Source: Siphonodentalium dalli | Taxonomy: Eukaryota > Mollusca > Scaphopoda > Gadilida > Siphonodentaliidae | Assembly (NCBI GenBank): GCA_032622095.1 | Contig: CP136069.1 | Location: 171,238,394-171,302,393, forward strand | Direction: 5' to 3' | Length of the DNA stretch: 64,000 nt | Shown here: positions 48,201-59,461 of the stretch, in pieces | Layout of the letters: every line of letters starts with the position of its first letter | Position numbering within the stretch: position 1 is the stretch's first letter | Translations under genes and position numbers: made by a program | Notes under the pieces: generated by a model | Databases searched by the model: none | What the model was told of the DNA's origin: nothing | What the model saw: only the letters and a program-made list of their open reading frames with translations

Positions 48201-51200
48201 TCCCATTCGTTGTGGGAATCTATAAATTACTTTTGCCTTTAGTATCTTCCCAAATTCAATGTTATTATTTTGATATATGTATATATAGTCTTCTAAAAAT
48301 TGTCTTATTTTTCAGATTGCGTGCGTTCTGGCTTTCGTGTTATGTAAGTATAGTAAGCCTTTTGTTTTATTTACATGTACATCCACTTACGGTGTGTGTA
48401 GCATTCAGTCTTCTCCGAAATACTCATTGTAAAATAGGATTCTCAATTAATTGCACAGACACATCGGAAATAGCTCAAATAGATTTGCCACTCTAATTGC
48501 ATTCCAATTCTCCGATCCATAACTCGTACAGTTAGTGTTATTGGCCATATACTCAACCACCTACCATACATATAGCCGTATATCTGACGACAAGAGACTG
48601 TCACCAAATCATGCAATATCATGTTGCCCTACTAGATTTGTCAATGAGAATAGAGATCTATTAACAGAAGACAAGGGCATGCTAGGTTCACCTTGATGAC
48701 ACCAACCCTATAATTATGGAAAGCCACAAGGAGACACGGACTCACCTGGGGTGGATAGACGCCATTTGTTTGTTCTTGGATCCCTGCCACCTCAGGCATA
48801 TTTACGGTGTGTATTTTGGCGCCAAGCGTATGATTATCTGTTGGAAATAATTGTCTACGAACTTAAAAACATAGTATGTATGTACCGGAACCTGCATTTG
48901 ATATAATTGACAAATTCTAAAGACGCAAAAATTAACTAACGAAGTCAATTTGTTACCACACCTCTGGCGATGAACAATCGATTGAGTTCGTTCATGTTCT
49001 ATGTCACGACAGTGCTGTGACGTTACATACGTTAATAGCCATAAAAGTAACGTTTAGCTTATATATACCAGAATATAATGAACTTCGTTCCAGTAATATC
49101 TAATTCTCACGTGGAAAGCATGGCTAAAACGTTACAGGACTCTTAGTTTCCGGCTACGGTGTCGTATATATGAGGCTCATCAAGATTAACATCGAGCTCG
49201 GCTAGCTTCTCATCCGACATTAATCTCATTTCGCCTCACAATACACCGTATCATATCATTATAACGTCACAAAAAGCGGACACGTGTGTACGGATACCGA
49301 GTTCGATGGTCGAAGGCGCCATATCCGATATGTATAAAAAAAACATTGACATTATAGTGTGTTACACTTCAGGTACCACTGCACAAACGTTGCCTCCACT
49401 TGACACTGGACTAGGGGGTACGGGAATGGGTGGACTTGGTGGATTTGGCGGACTTGGCGGAACTGGTATGGGAGGTATGGGAGGTATGGGTACTATGGGA
49501 GGAGGCGGAGGTTCCACCCAACCGAGACAGAGACCTGCACAGCGATCACCATTCAACAATTTCATGATGAGTGAGTATTTCGACAATTTTTTCTCGACCA
49601 ACCATATTGAAGCCATGTAACCTGTCACTACAGTGACGTAATGTCAAAACCATGTTCCATTGTACACACGTCAACGCAGATGTATATTGTATTACGAATC
49701 TCAAAACTTGGGAACTGTTTATGGAAATGCAAATTTGAGAAACATATGTTTTAAGTACGTTCTATTTCTTCTACTAAAACACTGTTTATACTAAATTGAT
49801 TCCCCCATCCAGTTATACACGTATACATTGGAATGGTTTATTATTCATTTGGAGGGATGCTAAGGTGATAACAGCAGACGATATAGTATATAGATAATGA
49901 ATGGCTTGGAGTTAACTATGTCAAAATAGTGGTCCGAGAGGAGGAATAGTCCACCAGCCGCAGGCGAGTGGATTATATTTCCTCGAGGACCACTATTTTT
50001 CGTATAGTCAACGACAAAACATTTATTATTTATTATATTATATCGAACATTGGTGTCAATTCTCTCAGAATTCTGTGTCTGATTTTGTCACATTTTTATT
50101 TACCGTGAATTTTATAAATCTGTCTCAGATTTCACAATTTACAATCTGTTGACGATGGCAGCGGAGCAAAACTATTGTTATTAGTTACATCTAACAGCAT
50201 CGCTTCATGGCGGTTTAGCATAGAAAGAGTTGAAGCTGCTCCGTGTGCATATAAACCGGCAGTATCATGCGAAAACAATAGTTGCAACCTGCTAGAAAAC
50301 AGAGTTACTCGCGTGGTAATTTAGCTCGATAAATTACAGAAATATGGACAATGAATATGGTTGAGCTTTCAGCACTTGGCTTTAATACAACACACGACAA
50401 ATTATCATTAACGCAGTCACGTATATACACTCTACGCATCAGAACTTCTATTGTATTATACATTGCATGCATATGAAATCATTTAATTGAAATACATGTA
50501 AGAAGTATCACTTTGAGAATAATTCATCTTGATAACAAAAAACATTGTTATTTTGTATCCCTTTATTATAAAATGTCCCGGAACATTGTCAGCTTAATGT
50601 TCACTTGTAGCCAGGTTGTTAGATAAAATATGGTATTCCTTCACATACCCGGGGTAGTTTATAAGTGTCATACTGTAATAATACACATCAAGTTATGCAG
50701 AGTATATATATACAGTCTATCAAAATACCCCGGGTGTATATATCCGAGAGAACTCTGGAGTAAATACCTGGGCGAAAACTCTGGTGTAAATACCTGGGTG
50801 AACCCTGGTGTAAATGCATGGGTGTAAATACCCGGGATAAGCCGGGTCTAAATACCCGGGTTATAACCAGATAACCTGGATGTGACAGAGTCTTTCTAAA
50901 TTATATCCGTAAAAACCAGGGTAAACTGGGGTGTATGCCTATTAGATGGAGAAAACACCAGGGTAAAGATATATATAAATTTTACATGGGATATATCTGG
51001 GTATACTTGGGTTTATCGGGGGTAAACACCCAGCTTTACCATGGTACATTTTTACATGGGTATCTCTTGACATTAATCTCTACCCAGCATGGCTATATAT
51101 ATACGCCCGAGCGCAGCTTGAGTAGAGATTCTTGGCACGATATACTATTGTTTCAAAAAGTCGTTTAATGTGTTGATCATTAATATGGTTGGTGTTAATT

Positions 51201-53073
51201 TTCTAAAACCAATATCGTATATCCAAGTGGCGTCATAATGCCGTCTCCATACTTGTATTTCCTCATATATATGCCATTATCACCTTTAATGACATATTAA
51301 GTGTTTCTTGTTTTCTCATTGCAGTGCCGTTGATGTTCGGGTGAGTAAATACTTGTATATGCCAGACTGAAAATTCTGAGAGTTTCTGGTTACTTTTGTC
51401 TCCTAGACCACGTGATAGCCTTTCCTGTAACTCAAGTGGTCGAAAATGTTGCAGTCAATGGGATTTCCCCATGTCTAATCGTGCTCACACATCTACAGTT
51501 ATCCCCCTTTTTCGCCTTAGAAATGTTTCGCAACATGCATAATTTTGCCGAACAACAAATGTATTAATATGGCTACATTTAATGTAGCCCAATTACACTG
51601 TTCTACGTGTATTTGCCACATACTATTTATAGAGTTTATTTCGTTTCTATAAGACATATCTTCTAAAGCATTCCACCGCGAACATTTTAGGCATTTGAAT
51701 TATACATCGTGAACCTCAAGGCCGGATTAGTCATATCCGGTTTAAACATCCGAGTATAAACCTGGTTTAAACCTACATTGATGGTCCAGCCAAACCGGGT
51801 CTAAGTTGGCGTTTGTGTCCAATCGGCAGCTGTCGGATTCACTGAGATGAGAATTCAATATAAATTATGTATGCAGTTGGCTCCACCCATATATACCGCG
51901 GTCCATAAAAGACGGATTCGTCGTCTCAGGTCTATCCGACTCAAAGGTTCATATAGCTTAGAAATTTCCAGCAATGTCCAGCTCTATATAATTAAACGTA
52001 CTTCAATTTGGCGCGAAGGAATTTCAAGGAATGGACAATGAAAATCTATATGTTAGGGTGGGTATTTCCCAACCACATGCTGTAAACTATATCAGTGTTA
52101 GAACGATGTCTCTTCTCTTTTCATGGTTCCGTCTGAACACGAACGACCAGTTTGGATGACAATATACCGCGATATCATGCTCTGTGTCAGGGTTGGGGTA
52201 ATCATAATCAGTAATCGTAATCATAGTAATCGATTACAGAATTTGGAGTAATCGCCTGTAATCAGTAATCATGACTTTATTTTATCACAAGTAAAATCGT
52301 AATCGATTACTCTAAAACAAAGGACATGTATTCATGATTACATTTTGATTAATTTTTGCTTATAATAAAATATCACTATGTATGTGTATATGATACCCGT
52401 ACTGTTATAGTGTAGTATTGTGCAGTATGCACAAATACATCATGTGTTGGGAAATGCACGCCCTAAGACAATTCAGTCGCGCCAAATTTAAGTTTGTCGA
52501 TCGTAATCGATTATAATCTAAAAAAGTACCTGCAATCATGATTACATTTGGATTATATTTTTAATACTTTGACTAAAATATCACTATGGGTGGATGTTGG
52601 ATACTCATACTCTCATAATGTAGTAGTAGTACTGTGAAGTATGCACAAATACATCATGGGAAATGTCTACCGTAACACAGATAATCACTGTCCATATCTG
52701 GCAATTCCGCCGCGCCAAATCTAAGTACGTGTTTGTAATTATATAGATATTGACATTTATAAGCTTTACAAATCAACAAGATAAGAGAGTTAACACAATT
52801 TCTCCATTCGTTATGTCAGTGCAGGTGCATTGTGACATATGTCTTGATGTAACACAAAGGCTCTAATTTACAATGTTTATTTAACTGAAATAACAAGTCT
52901 GTATTTATTCCACATCATTTCTTTTCAGGATGGACATGAACATAAACCCAATGATGTACATGATGCTGATGGGAGGTATGGGAGGTATGGGAGGTATGGG
53001 AGGAGGTGCGGGAGGTGGTATGGGAGGAATGGGCAACATGATGTTACCCATGATGATGTCTGGTGCTTTCTAA
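42260..53073 (+). CDS. Secreted Gly/Met-rich protein, five coding exons (matrix-protein-like)
   Basis: Coding exons are 42260-42280, 48316-48343, 49373-49570, 51325-51340 and 52929-53073; every intron is GT-AG and the phases fit (0,1,1,2). The joined frame is 408 nt, a 135-residue preprotein. Residues 1-20, MGYFTISIACVLAFVLCTTA, form a clear signal peptide with likely cleavage before Gln21. Mature residues about 30-60 are GGL/GGF/GGM repeats ending in a run of five Gly; then a Pro/Gln/Arg linker (PRQRPAQR), a Met-rich stretch, a second GGM repeat block, and a Met-rich tail ending SGAF. By my count the mature chain has 40 Gly and 26 Met in 115 residues, no Cys and no Lys. This composition recalls mollusc shell-matrix or byssal proteins, including methionine-rich nacre proteins, but I recognise no exact family. 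A structural extracellular role is inference. The start is supported by the signal peptide and by a TATA box about 90 bp upstream. Confidence 0.85.
42360..42600 (+). repeat. Dispersed repeat R2, copy 3 (intron 1)
   Basis: Starts ACTCATTGATGAGTAGTTCC and ends near CTGAGTGGGAGAATCCATTT, collinear with 6928-7175. It lies within 100 bp of exon 1. The frame 42295-42528 crosses it and is not a gene. Confidence 0.65.
42605..45780. other. Intron 1, middle part; one short inverted repeat
   Basis: Mostly AT-rich single-copy sequence. A perfect 17-bp inverted repeat, GTCCCCAGTTTATAGCG at 43739-43755 and its complement at 43829-43845, encloses 73 bp. No exon-like segment supported. Confidence 0.6.
45785..46156 (+). 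mobile_element. TTAA double-hairpin MITE, copy e (intron 1)
   Basis: TTAA at 45781-45784 and 46157-46160. Same orientation as copy b. Both hairpins are near-perfect. The spacer is shorter (missing ACACTTTTTACCATTTTT). The right end is TGTTTGGTAAAGGG, one mismatch. Confidence 0.9.
46165..47960. other. Intron 1, distal part, no exon recognised
   Basis: Overlapping frames at 46508-46916 (both forward frames) resemble a degenerate repeat of the ...CATTGACC/ACCAAATTTGG type rather than a gene. A C run is at 47319-47335. Confidence 0.4.
47985..48146. repeat. Double-hairpin repeat with variant ends (copy 2, intron 1)
   Basis: The first hairpin is shortened (apex deleted), the second intact, with a ~40-bp spacer. 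It ends CAGGGTTTTCGCAA, the complement of the left flank of the 15420 copy. It lies about 170 bp upstream of exon 2. Confidence 0.7.
48316..48343 (+). CDS. Coding exon 2 (signal peptide core)
   Basis: A polypyrimidine acceptor (TTATTTTTCAG) precedes the exon. It encodes IACVLAFVL plus one base of the next codon (phase 1) and ends at GTAAGT. It supplies the hydrophobic core of the signal peptide. Confidence 0.85.
49373..49570 (+). CDS. Coding exon 3 (first Gly-rich block and Arg/Pro linker)
   Basis: The acceptor is ...TACACTTCAG. The split codon T|GT gives Cys17. The exon then encodes the end of the signal peptide, the GGL/GGF/GGM repeats, a five-Gly run, the PRQRPAQR linker and NNFMM. It ends in phase 1 at GTGAGT. 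Reading through the donor stays open to a stop at 49618-49620. Confidence 0.88.
49820..49910 (-). repeat. Dispersed repeat R2, partial copy 4 (intron 3)
   Basis: GGTTTATTATTCATTTGGAG and AACAGCAGACGA match 15160-15220. The rest of the element is missing. Confidence 0.5.
49911..50012. repeat. ~100-bp hairpin in intron 3
   Basis: GTTAACTATG...AATAGTGGTCC pairs with GGACCACTATT...TATAGTCAAC, and GAGGAAATAT/GGAATAGTCCACC-type inner arms enclose AGCCGCAGGCGA. Confidence 0.75.
50640..51120. repeat. Cluster of degenerate TAAATACCCGGG motifs (intron 3)
   Basis: Tandem-like degenerate motif: ACTCTGG.GTAAATACCTGGG, TAAATACCCGGG (near 50825 and 50852), ACCCTGGTGTAAATGC and others, with 20-35 bp spacing. 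Strongest at 50740-50880. Confidence 0.65.
51325..51340 (+). CDS. Coding exon 4, 16-nt microexon
   Basis: A strong acceptor (TTTTCTCATTGCAG) and a consensus donor (GTGAGT) bracket 16 nt. Joined to the A left by exon 3 it encodes MPLMF plus two bases of a Gly codon. Skipping it would put exon 5 out of frame: A joined to exon 5 reads AGA TGG ACA TGA. The compositional match to the Met-rich flanks supports it. Confidence 0.72.
52187..52560. repeat. TAATCGATTA-rich segment with hAT-like end (intron 4)
   Basis: Begins CAGGGTTGGGGTAATC, similar to the CAGGG-type ends of hAT elements, followed by many TAATC/GATTA motifs including GTAATCGATTAC. A matching inverted right end was not found, so it may be a broken hAT MITE. 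Confidence 0.45.
52929..53073 (+). CDS. Coding exon 5 (Met-rich segment, second GGM block, stop)
   Basis: The acceptor CTTTTCAG precedes the exon. It completes a Gly codon and then encodes a Met/Asn-rich stretch (MDMNINPMMYMMLM), GGM repeats, and the tail GNMMLPMMMSGAF followed by TAA at 53071-53073. Met and Gly dominate, as in exon 3. Confidence 0.85.
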
Positions 53074-53420
53074 AGCAACTTGATCACGTGGTCATTGAAA
53101 TTGTATTATCCGTCTCCATCCGTTCACAGCCGCTGAAAGATTTGTGTCACATGGATTCATCGAGAGTGACAGAGAGAACAAAGATGATTACATATTCGTG
53201 TGTGACAATTAGAGTTGCTTTCTCGGTGTATGTTCGGTTTGGGTCAGTGTATATCAGGGATTTTTTAAACCTAATGGTGTGGTCCAACCGCCCGGGGTTG
53301 CCAATTTACACTACTTGCACCCGATACCTTAAACTTAAGCGACTAGATAATTAAAAATATTGGCGGTTGTTATATTATATGTATTTCGAGATCCAACATT
53401 ACAAAACTCCATCTTTTCTA

Positions 53421-53426
53421 AATAAA
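53421..53426 (+). terminator. Candidate polyadenylation signal AATAAA
   Basis: This is the first canonical AATAAA I found after the stop codon, giving a 3' UTR of about 370 nt. Another AATAAA occurs at 54144-54149. Which one is used cannot be told from sequence alone. Confidence 0.4.
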
Positions 53427-53429
53427 GAA

Positions 53430-56400
53430 TCAACAAGTCGTATATGCTTGTAACATCACATGTTCTCAGTAAATTAGTCTGACGACTATCGGAGATGCTT
53501 AGATGAACGTGACGTGTCACGAGTTTGTTCCAGTACAATTTGACCCAAAGTCGCCGTTTACCAAGTAAGCAATTGTACTAAGTATCAAACAGCTCAAACA
53601 CACGGAGCTACTGTATGTTAAATACACCAAGGACTCGTGATCAATTGGTTTGGTGTACCTTACTCAATGGTACAGTGGTTATACGATTCGTCTGTGGTGC
53701 CTACATGTATATGCAAATCGCTGCGTTGGAAGACGAACACAAATCTGTAATAAGTATATGTTTGTGTATGTTAGTTTTGCCCGTAATGCGTGTAATCTGT
53801 TTTACCTCATCGGTGGAGAGCCATTTTATATAAAATCTGAGTTGTCGATGGTGATATTATGCAAATGTTAATGCGAAGGAAGTATTCACAAGCACTCATT
53901 ACTACACCTCGCACGAGGAGTGTTACCTTTGGTTTAGTAGCATTTTGACCGTAAAGATAAATCATTAGAAGTCAGTATATTGTTTGGAAGCGATTTGGTC
54001 CAGTAAACCGAATGCATGTCGAAAACGTGATATCGAATTTGACGAGTAACGTCAGAGCACAGTTGGCAGCTGGTTCGCTTACATGTCATGTACAATGTAC
54101 CATGTGCATATATTGCCTCTGTTTACATGTATAACTGTATTGTAATAAAATGGCTCATAATAGCACCAATAATCACGTGTTCTCGTCACTTCAGTATTTG
54201 TATCTTGGGAAACTGGTGGTAAATCCAGGGTATAAATTAACGGCAAAATAACACCTTTTTAGAGTCATGAGATATATTATTGTGCAAATATAATGTTATA
54301 ATGTTATAATAATTGAATAATGTTATTTATACCCGGGATTTACCATTATCGCATATAGAAGACTCATACGGCTATTTCTCAATAAATTGGGTAACTGGCG
54401 CATGCGTATATAACTATGAGACGTGAACGAAGCCTCGCAAATAATAGTATGGTCGTCAGGCGGTTAGACCCGGAAGAAATTGTCATGTTGGTCTCAAAAC
54501 ATGCGGACTTGTTTTGCAGAAAAAACATATGGATGCAATACTCGATTAAAATCTGCTTTGGTGATATTTCTCAATTCAGCATGGCGTCCAAGATGGCCAC
54601 CGGTATCGGGTAATGACGAGTTTCTGTAATTTAGTTAGCACCAAATTAGCAATACAATGCAATACACACAAATAATGCATGGTCATAAACCATATTTGGA
54701 AGAAAAACAAATGCTGTCCCACTGTACACGTAACCGCCAATATGGGCAAATTCAAATGAAAGTTAAAGTGTGTGCAAAATTGAATATCGAGTCATATAAG
54801 AGCAATCAAAACAATTATGCGAGGCAGACTTTATGCACCACGAGTATAAGGAAGACTTATAATATAATAAGAGAATGACACATTGCAATTTGCAAACCAA
54901 CAGACCAGAAACAATTCCGAAATGGAGAATTCGTGGCAGATGATATTCCAAAACGACGTTGTTCGATATAACATAATGATTAGAGCGTGTATTATCGTTG
55001 ACCACTCCAAACTAGTGCCCCCTGTGTGTGATGTTGTTACCCCCGTTCCGCATTGGGGAGCTACATCACTCCATCGGGGCAATAACTTGGCTTAGTAAAC
55101 TCCAATCACGCTCCATTCATTAAAGATACGGGCGGTGTTGGCGGTGGGTATGCTGTTAAAATATTCAGCTCGTCAAAAATCGCAATAAACAGAAAGAATA
55201 GTAAAAAATAGACAGCATTTGTTCTTATACCAATAAGAAATATGGCATAAACAGTATGTTATTGTCAAATGTTTTTCCTTTGTTATGTAAAAAAAGCAAA
55301 AAACGTTACAGAACCTGGCTTTTGTTTAGATCCGGATATGGTAAACATAAAGAGCGTTATGTTTTCCTGATATGGAAATAATAAAGAGCGTTTATATCAT
55401 TTGTGTATGATTAACAAATAGAATTTCGCTGTGTTATGTAAACAGAAGCAAAACGTATGTGACATGAGCAGGTTCTTGTTTACGTACACCATCCTACGTC
55501 TTGACGACAATATACTATTTACGCGCTGATTATGTTTGGCATATGAACAAAACTATATATATTTTAATATTCCTTCTATTGATGGCGATTTGAACACCTA
55601 CTCCCAATCTAATCACATGCCGCCATGGGTATACACCCACAGTGGCTGAATACACAAGCAATAACACGTATGTGCATTGCATGTGTACAATGTCATGGCT
55701 CAGCCATGATGGCTATACAGGGGGTGGTTGCCTCCACCAACGATCGTCACTTTTTTCAAAAGTTGGAAATCTAGTTTAGTTCGATGATGCAGCCAACAAA
55801 AACTTGATAATTGTTAGTTAATCCAACGAATATTTAGTGTGAGATTTATTGTGTTTAGACCAAAATTCTCATATTTCCCCAATTGTTGACAAATTTATGT
55901 TCGGACTGATATCGCCATTAGTTAGACAATTTTCAAGCAGCCAGAGGGTGATCAGGTTGAGTTGATTATCTGCCACCGTTGTACATTTTGTGGTACCAGT
56001 TGGACAAGTTCGGCCCGCGGCGGGGGGTCAAATCAAATTACTTCAAGGGGTGCAGTAGTTGAACATTCTAAGTTGGACACCACCAACGGAGGCCCTCTAA
56101 CTGATTACGTTCTAGAGGTGCCACGATTATTGATTTTGATAATCGATAATCGGTCGTCAATAATCGACTATAATCGATTAATCGTACCTAATATTAATAA
56201 CATCATTGGAAGTATTTCGTAATATGGTCTATTTACCGGGTGGCGGTTAACTGTTGTAGTGGTTGTTTCAGGCAACGGCCGATGTAATGTTACGTTAATA
56301 AAGTTGATCACAAACCACTGGCAATGACCATGAGCACAATACATTCAGTACCAACACAGTTCTCAGCGATGCCATCATAGTCATGATTGTAATATTTGCG

Positions 56401-56825
56401 AGTTCTTCGGAACGAACGTAGCGATTAATTTCAATGTTATGAGTGGCCAACATAGCCTACAAACAATATACAAGTAGGAATGCACAACGGACGCCGGCGG
56501 TTCCTAAACATGGGATTCTAATGTTATGGAAAATATCAGTTTCAGCAAACTTCCAGAGCGTGGATAACAATCACAGTGGTCTGCACTACACGCACATTTC
56601 ATCCGCAAAGTACTTGATTTTCATTCACCGGTTACCACACGATAAGCGACAGCCTGTACCAGTAACATTTAAGTATATGTAGCAAACAAAGTATACTCGC
56701 AAATGATATCGTGCAGAACATCACTGATTAAGTTGCCGTAGTTTCCCTGGTTTCTGATATCTTTTGATTATGAGGAAGTATTGCTGAAGAATTATTAAAG
56801 GGATATAGTTCACTTGCATTTGGGA
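53430..56825. other. Downstream intergenic region, no supported gene
   Basis: AT-rich. A second GATTA-rich patch with AGAGGTGCCACGATTA near 56114-56190 resembles a hAT end. Frames at 54416-54613, 54657-55095 and 55962-56682 lack recognisable domains. Confidence 0.4.
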
Positions 56826-58794
56826 TCACCAATATGATATCAATCTATATATATATATATATTAAACCCGTCGTCTGTGTGTGTGTATATCTGTGTATAT
56901 GTGTATAACTCTGTCACACTTTTGGCGCGCTTATAACTTTTGAACCATGCGTGCAATGTAGCCCAAATTTGTACCATGGCCTATATTATGTCCTAGAAGA
57001 TGCAGTATTTGCACTCAAGTATAGACACTATTTCTTATGACGATTGTCATTGTCAAAATTACGTCATTGACGTCGCACGCAAACCAGCACTAAAGTCTTG
57101 CTTTTAGTTCGGGAGCCCGCATATGTTCTATTTACACTTTTGCGTACAAAAGGTTTGACCCCCTAAAGTTGGTACCAATAATGGAACATTCTGAAAAACC
57201 GATTTCTTAAGTTGCGCATTCCTGGGGTTTAGGGGCAGCTGAACCCCAAAACGTGATTTTTCACTTTTTTTTTACACTTTCGCGTACATCCATACTTTTT
57301 GGTCTCAAAGTACTTTGATATATACTAATTATAAAAACACAACGTAAGAAGCAACTTTTCCTGGGGTTTTAAGATAAGAAGGGGGTCATCGGGTCACCCC
57401 TCAAAACGTTAAAAATCACTTTTATATACATGATTGCATTCGTCCAACGTGTGTGTATGTGCGTACACACCTGGAACGTTGCACTATTACAACCAATACA
57501 TCCCTAAATCGATACGTCCAACTTAAGAAATATATATTCATGTCGTTTTCTGATAAGAACGAGACTTGTTACCCCCCCCCCCCCCCCCCCACAACACGAT
57601 CCATTTTCTAGAACTATAAGTGAGCCAGTTTTATGAAAAGAGTTATAGCGGGAAAATCTAGTAAAATGTATACAAATGTACAAATGTATATATTTTCGTG
57701 AAGCTAAGACATAATGACACTTTTTGGGGCCAAAATTGAAACTCACCACCCAAGATGGCCGCCAAAATGGCCGCCCGAAGTTGAAAATATGACATTTTTT
57801 CACAAATATCTTCTAGATCAATAGAAGCTGTTTGAAACTGGTTGAGTAATGCAACTTTATTTTGTGTTTTTTATATTAACTGATTGTTGGAGCAATTAAA
57901 TATGCAATTATTGGGGTCCTAACCCCTTCCGATCCCTCAAAAATTCGATTTTACAGAACGCAGTACAAAATTTTACAAAAAATCACAATTGGGATTCTAG
58001 TCATATTTCAACAAGAAATGAAAAGAACATTGTAATGTAAGTGAGGCATATCATTACCTATGAATATTCCAAATCTCTGGAACCATAAATCTTACCTTGG
58101 CTCAAAATGGCTGCGAAAATGGCCGCTAAATTATGGAAAATGGTAAATATTGCCCCAGGGTGTCCCGCAATCGCTTACAAGTTGTGGTTGATGTACACAA
58201 TTGGCTAATCTGTTTTCTATACATTGCATATTAACTTGTCTGATGCACCATGGATCATTTTTACTACTGTCACCACTGACATTTACCAGAAATATTGGAC
58301 ACAATATCGGCAAGAATTCACTTTTCATGGTTCGACCATTTGTTCAAGAAAAATGTAACTATCTTTGGATTGAAATGTGTTTATTGTTTTGGTCTATCTT
58401 AAATGTGTCACACTACGGTGTTTATAGACTAAATTGCTCAAGATGGCTTCCAAAATGGCAACCAAATTTGTAAAAAGTTAAAAGTTAACATATCCCGAAC
58501 ATTATTCTCTGCGTTATCCGAAAAAAAGTGGCAAATTGTGACTCACTTGGTTATTGTACGTGTTAGTTACAATGTAATTAACTGACGACTACGTTCTATT
58601 ATGTTTGTCCCAGTTCCGTATGGGGTATGACAAATTCATTTTAAAGTTGCAGTATGGAATTTTGCGGAGAACCATATTATTGAAAGGAAATGGGCAGAAC
58701 TTTGAGACTGAACTGACCCATTATGATAACAATTTATCAACTGGATACAGGGTTGAAGCCAAGATGGTAGCCAGGGAGTTATGATCATAAATGA

Positions 58795-59416
58795 GAATAA
58801 TAGGTATACAGGGAGTTATTGTATGGTCATGAATGATGTGTGGGTATATAGGGAGTGCCCTGTTGGTAACGATGGACGTATATTTATATATGTTGTTGAT
58901 GTGTTATCATAGGTGATGTATGGGGAGTATATTTATTATCATGGATGGCGTGTATGAGTATGGCAAGTATGGAACTTATGAGTGGTCGTATGTGCGGATG
59001 TTGCTTTATCTGGAAGGGCTCACCATTGGTGATGTGCATATGTATACCTGGATTGACTCCATGGTCATGGGTATGGCGAACAGGTATGCATGTAGTGGCT
59101 GTATGGTCCATGGTGAGGTGAATATGTATACAATGGGTGACTGTATGATCGTGAATGTAGTGAATATGTAAGAGTGACTACATGGTCGAGTGTAGGTGTA
59201 TACCTGGTGTTCATGCATGGTGACTCGTGGCTGTATCATCATCTGTGGTATATACGGGTATAACCAAGTATGGCTGTATGCTCAAGTGTACTAGTACATG
59301 TACGTGTATAAAGTGTGTGACCATGTTGTCATTTGTGTGGTGTTTATGTACATATGGAGTGACTGGGGTAATGGGTGGGTTGTACATGTGTACCTTGAGT
59401 GGCTATCGCTTTCCAC
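58795..59416 (-). repeat. 42-bp minisatellite in the short arm of foldback copy 2
   Basis: Counterpart of 19789-20405 in copy 1, inverted. Units with core ATGTATACC.G...GACT.TATGGTCAT. Confidence 0.85.
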
Positions 59417-59461
59417 AACAACTCAAGGGTATGTTAATCAATAGAGAGGTCATGTCATATC
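59417..59461 (-). other. Asymmetric 45-bp central loop of foldback copy 2
   Basis: Reverse complement of the copy 1 loop with few differences (contains GAGAGGTCATGTCATATC), between CTATCGCTTTCCAC and GTGGAAAGCGATAG. Confidence 0.88.
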
